From contig JAEXCN010000355.1 in NCBI GenBank assembly GCA_023402175.1, positions 19,044 to 83,043 of the forward strand: a stretch of 64,000 bases of DNA, in the 5' to 3' direction. This document shows, in pieces, positions 25,781 to 34,783 of this stretch. The position numbers were made by a program, and so were the translations under genes. Under the pieces are notes generated by a model. It had not been told where the DNA came from. It saw only the letters and a list, made by a program, of their open reading frames with translations, and searched no databases. This stretch comes from Pseudomonadota bacterium. GTDB lineage: Bacteria > Myxococcota_A > Polyangia > Polyangiales > Polyangiaceae. Within the stretch, counting starts at the first letter, position 1, and each line of letters starts with the position of its first letter.

Positions 25781-27235
25781 CTAGAAAGCGACCTTCACGG
25801 GCGTCGGATGATCTTCGCTGTCGGCGGTGAATCCGAGTTCACCCTTCGCGTTGCTGCCCCAGCATTCGACGGTGCCGTCCTCGACGAGCGCACAGACCGC
25901 CTCGTTGCTCGTCGCCACGCGTACGGCGCGTTTGGTGAACGCGGCGATCTTCATGAAAAACGCGCTCACGGAGCTCGGCTTTCCGGTGCCGAGTCTGCCG
26001 CGGATGTCGCTTCCCGCGCAGTAGATGCTCCCGTCCGTCATTCGAGCACACGTGATCTCGTCGCCGACCGCAAGCTGCTGCGGCCACGTCTTGACCGTGT
26101 CTGGGAACGGCGCGAGCGCGGGCTCACGCGCCTCTTCCGGGACGCCCGTTCCGAGCGCGCCCGCGTAGCTGCGGCCCCAGCAGTAGATCTCGCCGCCGAC
26201 GATGGCGCAGGCGTGTCCACGCGACCGGCTCGGATACGTGGTCAAGATCGAGCTTGCCACGACGCTCTTCGCGTTGGTGAGCGACGGAATCTTCCGTGGT
26301 GTCTCATCGGGAGTGATCGAACCGACGCGACCGGCGAGGATGCCGTCGTCGCCTCCGACCGCACCCCAGCTGAAAGTCTCACCCTGCGCGGTGACTCCGA
26401 ACATCGTGTTGTCGCTCATCGCGAGCGCGGAGAACGACAGCGCGTCGACCTTTGCCTTACCAGGAAGGCGGGCGCGGATCGGATTCGCTTCGAACTCGCC
26501 GTCGCGCCGGAGTTGCTGGAGATACGTGTCCGCGCCCCAGCACCACTGCTCTCCGGTGGAGAGGAGCGCGCAACCGTAAAAGGGGCCGAGCTCGACGTGG
26601 GTTGCTTCCGCCGGCAGCGGGACAGCATTCGGTACGGGATGCGCACCGTACCGATTCGCCGTGATGCCGAGCTGGTACGAGCCGTTCGCTCCCCAGCACT
26701 GCACGCCTCCGTCCTCGAGCCGCGCGCAGTTGTTCTGCCACGAGGCGCTGAGCTCCACGACCCCGGCGAGGCCGCCGACGTCGCGGACCGTCGTACCGGC
26801 GTCGCCCGCGGCCTTTCCCGCGTCAGGGCTCGCGTTGCCGGTCGCGCCGGACTCGGTCGATCCCCAGCAGCGCACGGTGCTGTCGCTCATCCGCGCGCAG
26901 AAGTGAGCTTCGCCCGCGACGAGCTGCGTGGCGCAAGGCGAAGCGTCACAGACGACAGCGACGTCCACTGGATCGTAAGCCCCGCGCGCATCCGGATCGG
27001 CGCCTGCGTCGGTCGGCTCCGAAGGCGCGTCGATGCCCGTGTCGGGCGTGTCGGGTGTGTCGGAGCCTCCGTCGTAGCCCGAGTCACCGACCTGTGTACC
27101 GAGGACCGTGTCATCGTCGGAGCACGCCGACAAGATGCCCGCGGCCGCTGCAAGGACGCTCCCGACGAGGAGCATGGACGAGAAGGCACCGGGCCTTCCG
27201 AATCCGCGCCTCCGTTCAGCTCGACCCGCGCTCAC
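25781..27235 (-). CDS. RCC1-repeat lipoprotein (cassette B)
   Basis: A 484-aa lipoprotein (lipobox LSAC, Cys38) with a Thr/Asp/Pro linker (DTPDTPDTGIDAPSEPTDAG). Seven RCC1-type repeats follow: RCWGSTESGATG, QCWGANGSYQLG, WCWGADTYLQQL, FSWGAVGGDDGI, YCWGRSYAGALG, YCAGSDIRGRLG and ECWGSNAKGELG. The sixth is degenerate (AGS instead of WGS). The start is GTG 27235, whose GTGA overlaps the stop of the preceding propeller gene. This replaces a much longer in-frame start that would lack a signal peptide. A basic 20-residue stretch precedes the hydrophobic signal core, which is unusual for a lipoprotein. Confidence 0.88.
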   Translation of the reverse strand: MSAGRAERRRGFGRPGAFSSMLLVGSVLAAAAGILSACSDDDTVLGTQVGDSGYDGGSDTPDTPDTGIDAPSEPTDAGADPDARGAYDPVDVAVVCDASPCATQLVAGEAHFCARMSDSTVRCWGSTESGATGNASPDAGKAAGDAGTTVRDVGGLAGVVELSASWQNNCARLEDGGVQCWGANGSYQLGITANRYGAHPVPNAVPLPAEATHVELGPFYGCALLSTGEQWCWGADTYLQQLRRDGEFEANPIRARLPGKAKVDALSFSALAMSDNTMFGVTAQGETFSWGAVGGDDGILAGRVGSITPDETPRKIPSLTNAKSVVASSILTTYPSRSRGHACAIVGGEIYCWGRSYAGALGTGVPEEAREPALAPFPDTVKTWPQQLAVGDEITCARMTDGSIYCAGSDIRGRLGTGKPSSVSAFFMKIAAFTKRAVRVATSNEAVCALVEDGTVECWGSNAKGELGFTADSEDHPTPVKVAF

Positions 27236-28464
27236 TTCTGACCTCCACTCTTCGCGCGCGCCGGATCGAATCGACGCGCCATGTCCTTGCCGGCAACCCA
27301 GAATTCCCCGGAGCCGTTCGCCCAGATCGCGTAGAACGGATCGAGCGTGGGCTGACCGTCGAGACTGATCGCCGTCGTCGACCACTTCGTGCCGTTCCAG
27401 TGAATGAGACGGCCGAACGCTCCTGCACCCCAGACGTCGCTCCCGCTCGTCCCGGCCATCGTGAAGAGGGCGGGCCGGTCGGGCCTCGGATCGGCGGCCC
27501 ACGTGAACGTGAACGTCTTTCCGCCGTCCGAGCTCGTGCCTTGCCACATGGAAGCCTTCTCGTACGACGACTCCGGTTGACCGAGCACGAGGAGCGAGGT
27601 GGCCGAGGAGACGACGCCGCCGATGATGGGCGTGTACTTCCGATAGGGTTGGATATCCGGATCAGGGTTCAACGGCAGAGTAACTTCTTTGAAGTCTTCG
27701 CCGCCTGATTTGTAGACGACGACGATTTCGTTCTGCCACGTCTCGGTCGAGAGGCGCGCGCCGCCGAGCCAGACGGTACCGTGACCGCCCCAGACGTGGG
27801 TGAATCCGACACCGGTGTCCGTGGCAGGGTCGAGCACCCAGCCCGTGCCGTCGTAGTGGAAGACGTAGCCCGCGTCGCCGTAGCCATAACTCGCCACCGC
27901 CCAGAGGTCATCGGCCGACGGCCCCCAGATCTTCTGGACGGGAGGCAGCCACTCTCCCGGCAGCGTCACGCTCGTGAACGTCAGCGTCGCGGAAGTGTCA
28001 CCGGTGCCATGCTGGATCCCGTCGCTTCCGCCGACCCAGATGTCCGTCGGACTGCTGCCCCAGATGGCCGTGAGCCGGCCGAGCTTCGACGCATGGACCG
28101 ACCACGCGCTGCCGTCCCAACGAAGGACGTCGCCTTCTTGGGTCGCTGCCCAAACAATACCCGCGCCGTCGCCCCAGAGCCCTTTCACGGTCTCCTTGGG
28201 GGGCAGCACCGTCAGACAGAAGCCATCGTCGGAGCACTCCTTCGGACCGGCATCCACGGCGGCGTCCTTCGTCGGCGGCGTCGCGTCGGCGCCGCCTTCG
28301 CCCTCGTCGTCTCCGCCGTCCGGAAGCGTCGTGGAAGGATCGCCTGCGTCCGTCGACGGACCTCCTCCATCGGCTTGCGCATCCGCGCACGCCGCCCCTG
28401 CGCCGAGCGCAATGACGCTCGAGAGCAGCGCTGCGCCGCTTGCGTTACCGAGCGCGAGCTTCAT
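27232..28464 (-). CDS. Beta-propeller-like lipoprotein, second of the pair (cassette B)
   Basis: A 410-aa lipoprotein with lipobox GAAC (Cys26) and a GDPSTTLPDGGDDEGEGG linker. An ECSDDGFCLTVLPPKE segment precedes the repeats and corresponds to CGDAGFCETRLP in the A copy. Blades: LWGDGAGIVWAATQEGDVLR, WDGSAWSVH, IWGSSPTDIWVGGSDG, KIWGPSADDLWAVASYGY, YDGTGWVLD, HVWGGHGTVWLGGARL, GSDVWGAGAFGRLIHW and IWANGSGEFWVAGKDMARRF. The WDG/YDG-x2-W turns mark about six blades. It overlaps both neighbours by 4 nt. Confidence 0.85.
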   Translation of the reverse strand: MKLALGNASGAALLSSVIALGAGAACADAQADGGGPSTDAGDPSTTLPDGGDDEGEGGADATPPTKDAAVDAGPKECSDDGFCLTVLPPKETVKGLWGDGAGIVWAATQEGDVLRWDGSAWSVHASKLGRLTAIWGSSPTDIWVGGSDGIQHGTGDTSATLTFTSVTLPGEWLPPVQKIWGPSADDLWAVASYGYGDAGYVFHYDGTGWVLDPATDTGVGFTHVWGGHGTVWLGGARLSTETWQNEIVVVYKSGGEDFKEVTLPLNPDPDIQPYRKYTPIIGGVVSSATSLLVLGQPESSYEKASMWQGTSSDGGKTFTFTWAADPRPDRPALFTMAGTSGSDVWGAGAFGRLIHWNGTKWSTTAISLDGQPTLDPFYAIWANGSGEFWVAGKDMARRFDPARAKSGGQK

Positions 28465-29672
28465 TTCGTACCTCCGGCCTGCTTGGGCCCGTGGTGGAGC
28501 GCGATGTCGTTGCCGACAATCCAGACGTCGTCGGGGCCGCTGCCCCAGACGCCGTACAAATGTGGCTTCTTCTGGCCGATGGAGAAGGCGGCGACCGACT
28601 CGGACCAGCTCGTCCCGTCGAAGTGCAAGATCGTCCCGTTATCGCCGACAATCCAGATGTCGCTTGGCCCGGAGCCCCACACCGCGTTGAGGTTCGACCG
28701 CGTCCTCGATTCGACGACCTCCGCCTCCGTCGCGTTCGGACCGAAGTGCCGAATGGTTCCGTTGTCGCCCACGACCCAGACGTCGGTCGCGGAGCTCCCC
28801 CAGATCCCGCGAAGGATCGTGGTGGCCTTGCTGTCGACCTGCATCCAGTCGACGTCCGGACCGCCGTTGCGCGTTCCGCGGAGGACCATCGCCACCTGCG
28901 GGCCGTACGGTCGATTGTCGCCGATCAGCCAGAGCTCGTTCGCCGATGGGCCCCAGAGACCATAAACGTTCGCGTATCCCATCGAGCGAATCCACTTGAT
29001 GCCGTCGCCGGAGGCGTCGAGGACGACCTGGTTGGCACGGCCGTCGGAATAGGGGCTCGTCCCACCGCCGAAACGTACGTCCGTCGGGCTCGTGCCCCAG
29101 GCCGCGAACAGCGCAGTTCGGTCGAAGCCCGTCTCTGTCGCAGAAGGCGTGCGCTCCCAGTGCGCGGTGCCGTCCTTGAAGCCGGTGCTGTGGAAGATCA
29201 TGTCCGTTGCGCTCGCGATCCAGACGTCGTTCGGCCCGCTTCCCCAGAGCGCGCGGAACGTGTCTTTGATCGGCAGCGTGTCGGACGGCACGACGGTCGG
29301 CGTCCAGGCGGAGCCGTTCCAGTGAATCACCGTGCCGCCGGAGCCGGTTGCCCAGACGTCGTCCTTCCCCGATCCCCACACGCTCGTGAGCGCGTAGAGC
29401 TTGTTCACGTTCGTCGGGACCGGACACCAGTCAGCCTCGTCACACGCGATCGTGTTCGTGACGCAGTTGTCGTCCGACGCATCGCACCCGCCCGCGTCCA
29501 CTACCCCACCGCCGTCGCCGAACGGGGAGTTCGCGTCGAGCGTCGACGAGGCATCCGGGATCGACGGCGGGTCGGCGTCGGTCGATGCACAGCTCGCAAG
29601 CAGCCACGGCACGATCGGGACGAGCATGGCCCCGGACGCGAGGGTCGCCGCGCTGATTCGTGAGCGCTTCAT
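28461..29672 (-). CDS. Beta-propeller-like lipoprotein, first of the pair (cassette B)
   Basis: A 403-aa lipoprotein (lipobox LASC, Cys28). It has the most regular repeats of this family in the window: SVWGSGKDDVWATGSGGTVI, ALWGSGPNDVWIASATDMIF, AAWGTSPTDVRFGGG, GLWGPSANELWLIGDN, GIWGSSATDVWVVGDNGTIR, AVWGSGPSDIWIVGDNGTIL and GVWGSGPDDVWIVGNDIALH. That is seven blades, the last ending HHGPKQAGG. The turn HFDGTSW/HWNGSAW follows several. Near-identical blades with strong intra-protein repetition could recombine. Part of cassette B, with 4-nt overlaps on both sides. Confidence 0.88.
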   Translation of the reverse strand: MKRSRISAATLASGAMLVPIVPWLLASCASTDADPPSIPDASSTLDANSPFGDGGGVVDAGGCDASDDNCVTNTIACDEADWCPVPTNVNKLYALTSVWGSGKDDVWATGSGGTVIHWNGSAWTPTVVPSDTLPIKDTFRALWGSGPNDVWIASATDMIFHSTGFKDGTAHWERTPSATETGFDRTALFAAWGTSPTDVRFGGGTSPYSDGRANQVVLDASGDGIKWIRSMGYANVYGLWGPSANELWLIGDNRPYGPQVAMVLRGTRNGGPDVDWMQVDSKATTILRGIWGSSATDVWVVGDNGTIRHFGPNATEAEVVESRTRSNLNAVWGSGPSDIWIVGDNGTILHFDGTSWSESVAAFSIGQKKPHLYGVWGSGPDDVWIVGNDIALHHGPKQAGGTK

Positions 29673-30907
29673 TGGACCACCCCCGCATCACACTCTCGCA
29701 TCAAACACTTCCCATCGATGCATGGTTGGCCTGCGACGACGTCACAGGTGACGCCACAGGCCCCGCAGTTCTGCGGATGGGCGCGCAAGTTCGTCTCGCA
29801 TCCGTCGGATGGATCGTTGTTGCAGTCAGCCCATCCCGGGTGGCATTCGAACGCGCAGAGCCCCTCCTTGCAGGAGGCCGTCTCGTGCAGCACGCTCTCG
29901 TCCTGTCCACCGAACCGGCACTCACGACCGCACGTGCCGCAGTTCTGAACGTCCGTGAGGAGGTCGACGCAAGTATCGCCGCATAGCACCTTGCCGGAGC
30001 GCTCGCACGGGACGGCACACTCCCAGCCGTTGCCCTCGTTGACGCACTCCTCTTTTCCGGTGCAGACGATTCCGCACTTTCCGCAGTTCTGCTTGGTTTT
30101 TAGACTATCGATCTCGCAGCCGTCGCCCGAGCACGTGTTCGAGAAGACGTCCTTGTTGCAGTCGTAATATTGAGTGTTCTGCTCGACGGCGCATTTCTTC
30201 TTGCCGCACTCGCCGAGAACGCACCCGTACACCACGTGCGGTTGGTCGCAAGCGTCAACGGGAGGACTGCAAGCCTTGCCACACGTTCCGCAGTTGTAAT
30301 CGTCCCACTTCGGATCGACGCACTTGCCGTCGCAGAGCAGCAGCCCCGATGGACAGCCGCATTTACCGTCGATGCACGGAACGTCCGCCGCGCACGCGTT
30401 CCCGCACACGCCGCAGTTGTTTTGGTCGTTCGTGAGGTTGGCCTCGCAGCCGTCGTCGATGAGGCCGTTGCAGTCGGTCCAGTCCTCGAAGACTCCGCTG
30501 AGAAGAGAGAAGTGCTTGTAACACTGGTACGCGCACGCGCCGTCGACGCACGACGACGTCATGTTCAGCGTAAACTGCAGATCGAGGCTGTTCGGGCATT
30601 CGTTCCCGCACGCGCCGCAGTTGGCGTTGTCTTGCGCGACATGGGTCCCGCACTTGTACGTCGGCGACGTGAGCGAGCTGCACGTGGCGTAACCGTCGGG
30701 ACAGTCGAGCGCGATGCACGCGAGGATCGACCCGGTCGAGGCGTCGTCGACCGTAGCCGCGTCCGGTCGCGACGGATCCGTGAACACGGGGGGCGGCGTG
30801 CCGGCCTCGGGCGCGGATGCGAGATTGACGCGCTCCGAAGCGGAGCAGCTCGCTGTTCCGGCGGCAGCGACGAGCACCATCCCGACGATCGAGAGAAGAC
30901 GCTTCAT
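29669..30907 (-). CDS. Six-module NCGxCGxxC cysteine-rich lipoprotein (cassette B)
   Basis: A 412-aa lipoprotein with lipobox TASC (Cys21) and a linker ending DDASTGSILACIALDCPDGY. Six modules: NCGACGNEC, NCGVCGNAC, NCGTCGKAC, NCGKCGIVC, NCGTCGREC and NCGACGVTC. Between them are CNGLIDDGCEANL, CDGKCVDPKWDDY and CNNDPSDGCETNL loops with acidic residues suited to Ca2+ binding. The end GQPCIDGKCLMRECDAGVVQ is nearly the same as in the D paralog. It starts at ATG 30907, overlapping the anti-sigma stop. Secretion across an oxidising periplasm is implied by more than 40 cysteines. Confidence 0.88.
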   Translation of the reverse strand: MKRLLSIVGMVLVAAAGTASCSASERVNLASAPEAGTPPPVFTDPSRPDAATVDDASTGSILACIALDCPDGYATCSSLTSPTYKCGTHVAQDNANCGACGNECPNSLDLQFTLNMTSSCVDGACAYQCYKHFSLLSGVFEDWTDCNGLIDDGCEANLTNDQNNCGVCGNACAADVPCIDGKCGCPSGLLLCDGKCVDPKWDDYNCGTCGKACSPPVDACDQPHVVYGCVLGECGKKKCAVEQNTQYYDCNKDVFSNTCSGDGCEIDSLKTKQNCGKCGIVCTGKEECVNEGNGWECAVPCERSGKVLCGDTCVDLLTDVQNCGTCGRECRFGGQDESVLHETASCKEGLCAFECHPGWADCNNDPSDGCETNLRAHPQNCGACGVTCDVVAGQPCIDGKCLMRECDAGVVQ

Positions 30908-31701
30908 CGAGTCTGTTCCTTTTGATTCTTTGCGCGGACGACCGCTTCGACTCTCCGCGTGTATGGCGAGTCAGGATGACGTTCGAGGAACCTTTCGCCG
31001 CGCGCGGCTGCGTCTTCGAGCCGACCCGTACGGGCGAGCGCCTCGATCTCCACGACGCTCATCTCGACGCCGAACCTCCCTCGCGGGAACTCGCGGCGGT
31101 GACGCTCGACGAGGGCGAGTGCTTCGTCGGGATGGCCTTGCGAAGCCGCTCGCTGCGCGCTCTCGAGGAGGGCGAGCTCGTCGGCGCCACCGGTCGCCGC
31201 TGCCGGCTCCGTCGTGCTCGCAGGCGTTGCGTCGCGAGCGCTCTTGCGCGCGATGGCCCGCGGCGCCGTGCGTGGCTCTCCGCGACCGCCGGAAGCGGCG
31301 GTGGCGAGCGCATGAACGTCGACGCTCGGGGGGGCGGCGACGGTCGGTTCCTCCGCGTGGGCGCTCGGCGCCTCGGCGCGAGCTTCGACCGTCGGCGGCG
31401 TTACCGCCTCACGTTGCGGCGCCGGAGTCTCCACCACGGCCGTACCGCCGTCGCGGAGCGCGACTCCGAACACCGCCGCAGAAAGAACGAGCAGCCCGCC
31501 GGCCGCGAGCATCAGCGGACCGGTCCTCGGGCTCTGCCGCCGCTCGCTCGGCACTGCGGCACCGTTCGGGTCGAGGTCGAGCGCGCGAAGAAGGCGCTCC
31601 TGACCGCCGACCGGATCCGGCGGAACGTCCTCGTCGAGTGACGCGAGGAGCGCCTTCGCACCCGGGCTTCCATCGTGCATGAGACGCGTCGGCTCCTTCA
31701 T
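30904..31701 (-). CDS. Putative anti-sigma factor, membrane protein with TPR-like C-terminus (cassette B)
   Basis: A 265-aa protein: N-terminal cytosolic part (AKALLASLDEDVPPDPVGGQ), membrane helix 63-82 (LMLAAGGLLVLSAAVFGVAL), Pro/Ala linker and C-terminal helices (LLESAQRAASQGHPDEALAL, VERHRREFPRGRFGVEMSVV, EIEALARTGRLEDAAARGER, FLERHPDSPYTRRV). Those helices match the REFPRG-ExLARxGRxxEAxxxxxxFLxxHP pattern of the A and D paralogs. No zinc-binding Cys/His motif is present. The ATGA overlap with the sigma gene implies equal synthesis of the pair, as expected for a sigma/anti-sigma couple. Confidence 0.82.
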   Translation of the reverse strand: MKEPTRLMHDGSPGAKALLASLDEDVPPDPVGGQERLLRALDLDPNGAAVPSERRQSPRTGPLMLAAGGLLVLSAAVFGVALRDGGTAVVETPAPQREAVTPPTVEARAEAPSAHAEEPTVAAPPSVDVHALATAASGGRGEPRTAPRAIARKSARDATPASTTEPAAATGGADELALLESAQRAASQGHPDEALALVERHRREFPRGRFGVEMSVVEIEALARTGRLEDAAARGERFLERHPDSPYTRRVEAVVRAKNQKEQTR

Positions 31702-32219
31702 CGGTTGCCCTGCCTTTGCACGGCACGCTCGAAGAAGCGGCGCGCGCGGAAGATGCGTGAGCTCACGGTGCCGACCGGCAGCTCGAGCGTCGTTGCGATC
31801 TCGGCGATCGAGAGTTGTTCCATTTCGAAAAGGACGAACGCGCTTCGGAATTCATCGGGCATCGCATCGAGGATCTGCTGGAGGGCCTCGCGCGCTTCGC
31901 TCTGCACCGCGCGCTGCTCAGGGGTCGCGCGCGGGTCTTCCGAGTCCGCGAGCACGTCGTCGCTCACCTCTCTCCGTTGTGCCAGCCGGCGCCGGACACG
32001 GAGGGCGACGAACTCGCACGTCCGGAAGAGGAACCCGCCCTCGGCGCCGCGAGCGATCTCGGTGAGTCGACGGCCCGTCGTCAGGAAGACTTCCTGAGCG
32101 GCGTCATCGATCTCCGACTGCGGAACGCCGAGACGAAGAAGGTTTCGCCAGACGAACGAATACTTCGTCCGAACGAGCTCCGAGAGCCGTGTCCGATGCT
32201 CGGCCTCACTGTCCGACAT
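31698..32219 (-). CDS. ECF-type RNA polymerase sigma factor (cassette B)
   Basis: A 173-aa ECF factor. Region 2 is YSFVWRNLLRLGVPQSEIDD, AAQEVFLTTGRRLTEI and FLFRTCEFVALRVRRR. In this copy the usual LRTWLFRIA is replaced by EGGFLFRTCEF, so promoter melting or -10 preference may differ from A and C. Region 4 is FVLFEMEQLSIAEIATTLEL, PVGTVSSRIFRARRFFE. ATG 32219 is preferred over ATG 32264 because it matches the family N-terminus; neither has a strong ribosome binding site. It is the first gene of operon B; unlike A and C there is no exported-protein gene directly upstream. Confidence 0.9.
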   Translation of the reverse strand: MSDSEAEHRTRLSELVRTKYSFVWRNLLRLGVPQSEIDDAAQEVFLTTGRRLTEIARGAEGGFLFRTCEFVALRVRRRLAQRREVSDDVLADSEDPRATPEQRAVQSEAREALQQILDAMPDEFRSAFVLFEMEQLSIAEIATTLELPVGTVSSRIFRARRFFERAVQRQGNR

Positions 32220-32512
32220 GTTCACTGTCGGCGAGACTCCGAGCTGCAGCGTCTGCGCCCGCATGCCGTAAGTCGCGGGTCAGAACGTTTTTCTTCCCGG
32301 ATTCTCGATCGACGTCTCTTTTTCTCGCGGCCCCACCGACTTCCGATGAATACAGCGCCATCGCGGCTCGGCTCCCATGGACAGATGCCTCGATTCTACG
32401 GGCCGAAACAGCGATTGCCTTGGTAGGTGACCAAGCTCGACCAGGAATGGGGCCGCGAGGCTCCGACCGCGCGGTGCATCCTGGGGGCCGCCACTCATCG
32501 CGCATCGGCGCG

Positions 32513-32680
32513 CGCCTTTCGAGGTTGGCGGCGTGATCCTTCTTCCTTGCACGACAGTAGAGTGCTGACGACGCGATCTCGCGCACTTCGCGGCTGGCCC
32601 GGCCCGCGCATATACGTCGGGCAGCGCTGCGGCGAGGCTTGTCCCCCCCGAGCCCGCCGCAGCGTTTTCTTTTTCCTGCT
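32513..32680 (+). repeat. Dispersed ~170-bp intergenic hairpin repeat, copy 1
   Basis: One of three related elements in the window. It opens with CCTTTCGAG at 32514-32522, passes a conserved GCGATCTCGCGCA block near 32573-32585, and closes with a hairpin at 32625-32664 and a T-rich run. Similarity to copies 2 and 3 runs the whole length, with identical blocks separated by variable positions. It lies about 30 nt beyond the 3' end of the DHFR/SDR chimera. Confidence 0.75.
32625..32674 (+). terminator. Hairpin with C-tract loop and T run (repeat copy 1)
   Basis: Stem CGCTGCGGC (32625-32633) pairs perfectly with GCCGCAGCG (32656-32664). An inner GGCT/AGCC stem closes the loop TGTCCCCCCCG, and TTTTCTTTTT follows at 32665-32674. 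The form is that of an intrinsic terminator on the plus strand, but no plus-strand gene ends just upstream, so a structural-RNA role is possible. Confidence 0.5.
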
Positions 32681-32709
32681 CGAGCGCGCGCGCGCCAGCC
32701 GCCGCGCCG

Positions 32710-33764
32710 TTACCAGCCGATCGCCCGACCGTCGTAGTTGATGAGCGACGGTCCCGACGGCGACGCGAGCCGCTCGATCACGGCGCGCATCCCCTCGACC
32801 GACGTTCCCGGCGAGACAGGCGCGTTCGGCCCTCCCATGTCCGTGTGGACCCAGCCCGGGTGAAGCGCAGCAACGGCCAGGCCCCTCGGAACGAGGTCCA
32901 TCCCCAGCAAGCGCACGGCGCTGTTCAGCGCGGCTTTCGATGACCGGTAGATGTACTCGCCCCCGCCGGTCTCGACGCTGAATGAGGCCATGTCCGTCGA
33001 GATGAAGATGGTCTTCGGCGACGTTGCTCTTAGCAAGTTCGGCACGAGCGCCTCGGTGAGCTTGATCGGCGCGATGGTTCGATAGCGAAGCCAGACCACG
33101 CCGCCGTCGAGCGCCTGACTGCTCGTCAGCTCCATCCCACGGATGGACGCACGTTGCCCATCCTCTTCTTCCTGCGCTGCATCGAAGAGGCTCGGTGCAC
33201 CCGGGGCTCCGTCGACGAACGGACAGACGAGGAGGCTCACTTCGTCGACGAGACCGGCTCGAAGGAAGTTGCCGTTCGTCACGCCGCCGCCTTCGAGCAA
33301 GAGGCGCGTGATGCCGAGCTCGCGATTCAAAGTTTGGAAGGGCGAGATCGAGATCGAACTTCGTCTCGCCGGCGAAGACATAGGAAACGCCATCCGCGCG
33401 AAGGCCCGCCAGGTGCGCGTCCGAGACGTGCTCGGCGAGAACGACCAACGATCGGATCCCCACCGATGTCCGAGCGCCCCCACGCGATCTTCCCGTGTGC
33501 GTCGAGCACGCTCCCGTAGGCCGTCGCATCGCGCCGCGCAAACCAAGGCTCGCGCGGAAACGTCTCGTTCGTACGGTCTGCGTAGGAGTCCTTTTTCGCG
33601 AGCTCTTGGCCCGTGATGCGCCCGATCAGCCAAGCGTCGCCGCCCAGCTCTTCGTGAACGCGTTCGAAGAGACGCGTACCACCTTCGCGCTCGGGGCGCC
33701 ATCGGCTCGGCAATGTTCGGCCGTCGATGCTCGTGGCCATGTGACAGATGACGTTGGGCTTCAT
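32710..33764 (-). pseudogene. Chimeric remnant: frameshifted DHFR/RibD-C-like gene fused to the C-terminal half of a short-chain dehydrogenase
   Basis: The frame from ATG 33764 begins as a RibD-C/DHFR-fold reductase (MKPNVICHMATSIDGRTLP, HEELGGDAWLIGRITGQELA). The match then moves to a second frame near 33445 (VVLAEHVSDAHLAGLRADGV) and to a third near 33336 (TLNRELGITRLLLEGGGVTN). Each shift is explained by one extra base. The third frame finishes the reductase (GGVVWLRYRT). It then runs, without a stop, into the middle of an SDR: KLTEALVPNLL, YIYRSSKAALNSAVRLLGMD (YxxxK catalytic pair), and HPGWVHTDMGG, ending at TAA 32710-32712. The SDR NAD-binding half is missing. A deletion fused two genes and both halves decayed. 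Confidence 0.8.
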
Positions 33765-33867
33765 CGATTTCCTCACAGCGCGTAGAGGATGCTCCAGCCC
33801 ATGGTCAGGCACTAGGCCCACGCGCTGTAAAGGCCGTTAAGCAACAATTGACAGTGCGTGCCCTCAT

Positions 33868-34782
33868 TCATTGCGTCTTCGTCTTTTCAGGAGGCCGCGG
33901 GAGGTCGCTCTGCCAGCCACTCGTTCCGAGCCACAGATTCACGCCGAAGAACGGGGCCGGAGGGATCGTTCCGCCCGCGTCCGAACGATCGTCGACGAAC
34001 AGCTCGAACCGGCGCGCGACGACGGCGCCGCCGAGGAGCTCTAGGTGCGCGAGCTTGCCGAAGTGCACACGAGCCCCCGCACCGACCTTCACGAGCGAAT
34101 ATGCGACCGACGCATCGCGATCGCCCCACGAACGATCCGAGAGGTGAAAACGCTGGCCATCGAGCGCGCTCATGAGCTCCAGAGTGACAAGGGTGGCGGG
34201 CCTCCACGTCACATACGCCGACGACGGGATGACACCGCGGACGGCGAAATTGCGAACTGGCTCCCAATACAGCGCGCCGAGCGGCACGGGCGTGATGGAG
34301 CCGGTCCGACGATCGTAGGCCACTCCGGCGCCGATGCTGAAGGCTGACCCGATCTTGTACATCGCGATGACATTCCCGCTGACGTAGAGGTCGGCCCCCG
34401 TCAGCGGACCGGCGAGGTTCGAAGCCACTCCGAAGTTGACCATCAGGATCCCGAACCAGCGATCACTGAATGAACGCGCGAGCGTGTGGCCGACGGTAAT
34501 GTTGTGGAGATCGGTGGACCCGGACTGCTCGCCGGTGTTGTGGGCGTGGACGAGCTGATATCCGACGCTCGGGATGATGAACGTCTTCGGCGTCAATGCG
34601 AACGGGAATCCGGCATTCGCGCGGTACGTGTCGAACGCGAGCTTCGATCCATTCGGCCTGAAGCTCACCGGGGCGTAGTACTCGTAGCCTGCGCTCACCG
34701 GGCGGAGCTCGCCGAGCTGCGCCAATGACGTCGTCGAGACGAGCGAGACGAGCATGAACGCGAGCAGCGCGGGCCAGCGCAT
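33868..34782 (-). CDS. DUF6268-like outer-membrane protein (end of efflux operon)
   Basis: A 304-aa protein with a cleavable signal peptide (LLAFMLVSLVSTTSLAQ) and a mature region of alternating beta strands: GYEYYAPVSFRPNGSKLAFD, FSIGAGVAYDRRTGSITPVP, LVTLELMSALDGQRFHLSDR and LELLGGAVVARRFELFVDD. It resembles the DUF6268 family of predicted outer-membrane barrels. It starts 1 nt after the RND pump stop, with a GAGGA site inside the end of that gene, so it is the fifth gene of the efflux operon. A passive pore or an assembly factor for the pump are options; neither is shown. Confidence 0.8.
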   Translation of the reverse strand: MRWPALLAFMLVSLVSTTSLAQLGELRPVSAGYEYYAPVSFRPNGSKLAFDTYRANAGFPFALTPKTFIIPSVGYQLVHAHNTGEQSGSTDLHNITVGHTLARSFSDRWFGILMVNFGVASNLAGPLTGADLYVSGNVIAMYKIGSAFSIGAGVAYDRRTGSITPVPLGALYWEPVRNFAVRGVIPSSAYVTWRPATLVTLELMSALDGQRFHLSDRSWGDRDASVAYSLVKVGAGARVHFGKLAHLELLGGAVVARRFELFVDDRSDAGGTIPPAPFFGVNLWLGTSGWQSDLPRPPEKTKTQ

Positions 34783-34783
34783 C

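Larger units (their letters stand above)
32220..32709. other. Intergenic region upstream of cassette B, holds hairpin repeat copy 1
   Basis: About 490 nt between the start of operon B and the end of the DHFR/SDR pseudogene. The right third is the dispersed hairpin repeat (32513-32680). The left part, 32220-32512, must carry the cassette B promoter, but I cannot pick out a convincing -35/-10 pair. No protein gene is supported. Confidence 0.6.

Noticed and set aside
25766..27241. 491-codon open frame on the plus strand, antisense to the cassette B RCC1 gene
   Set aside because: It is Arg/Ala/Val-rich, has no ribosome binding site or domain, and mirrors the third-position GC bias of the real minus-strand gene.
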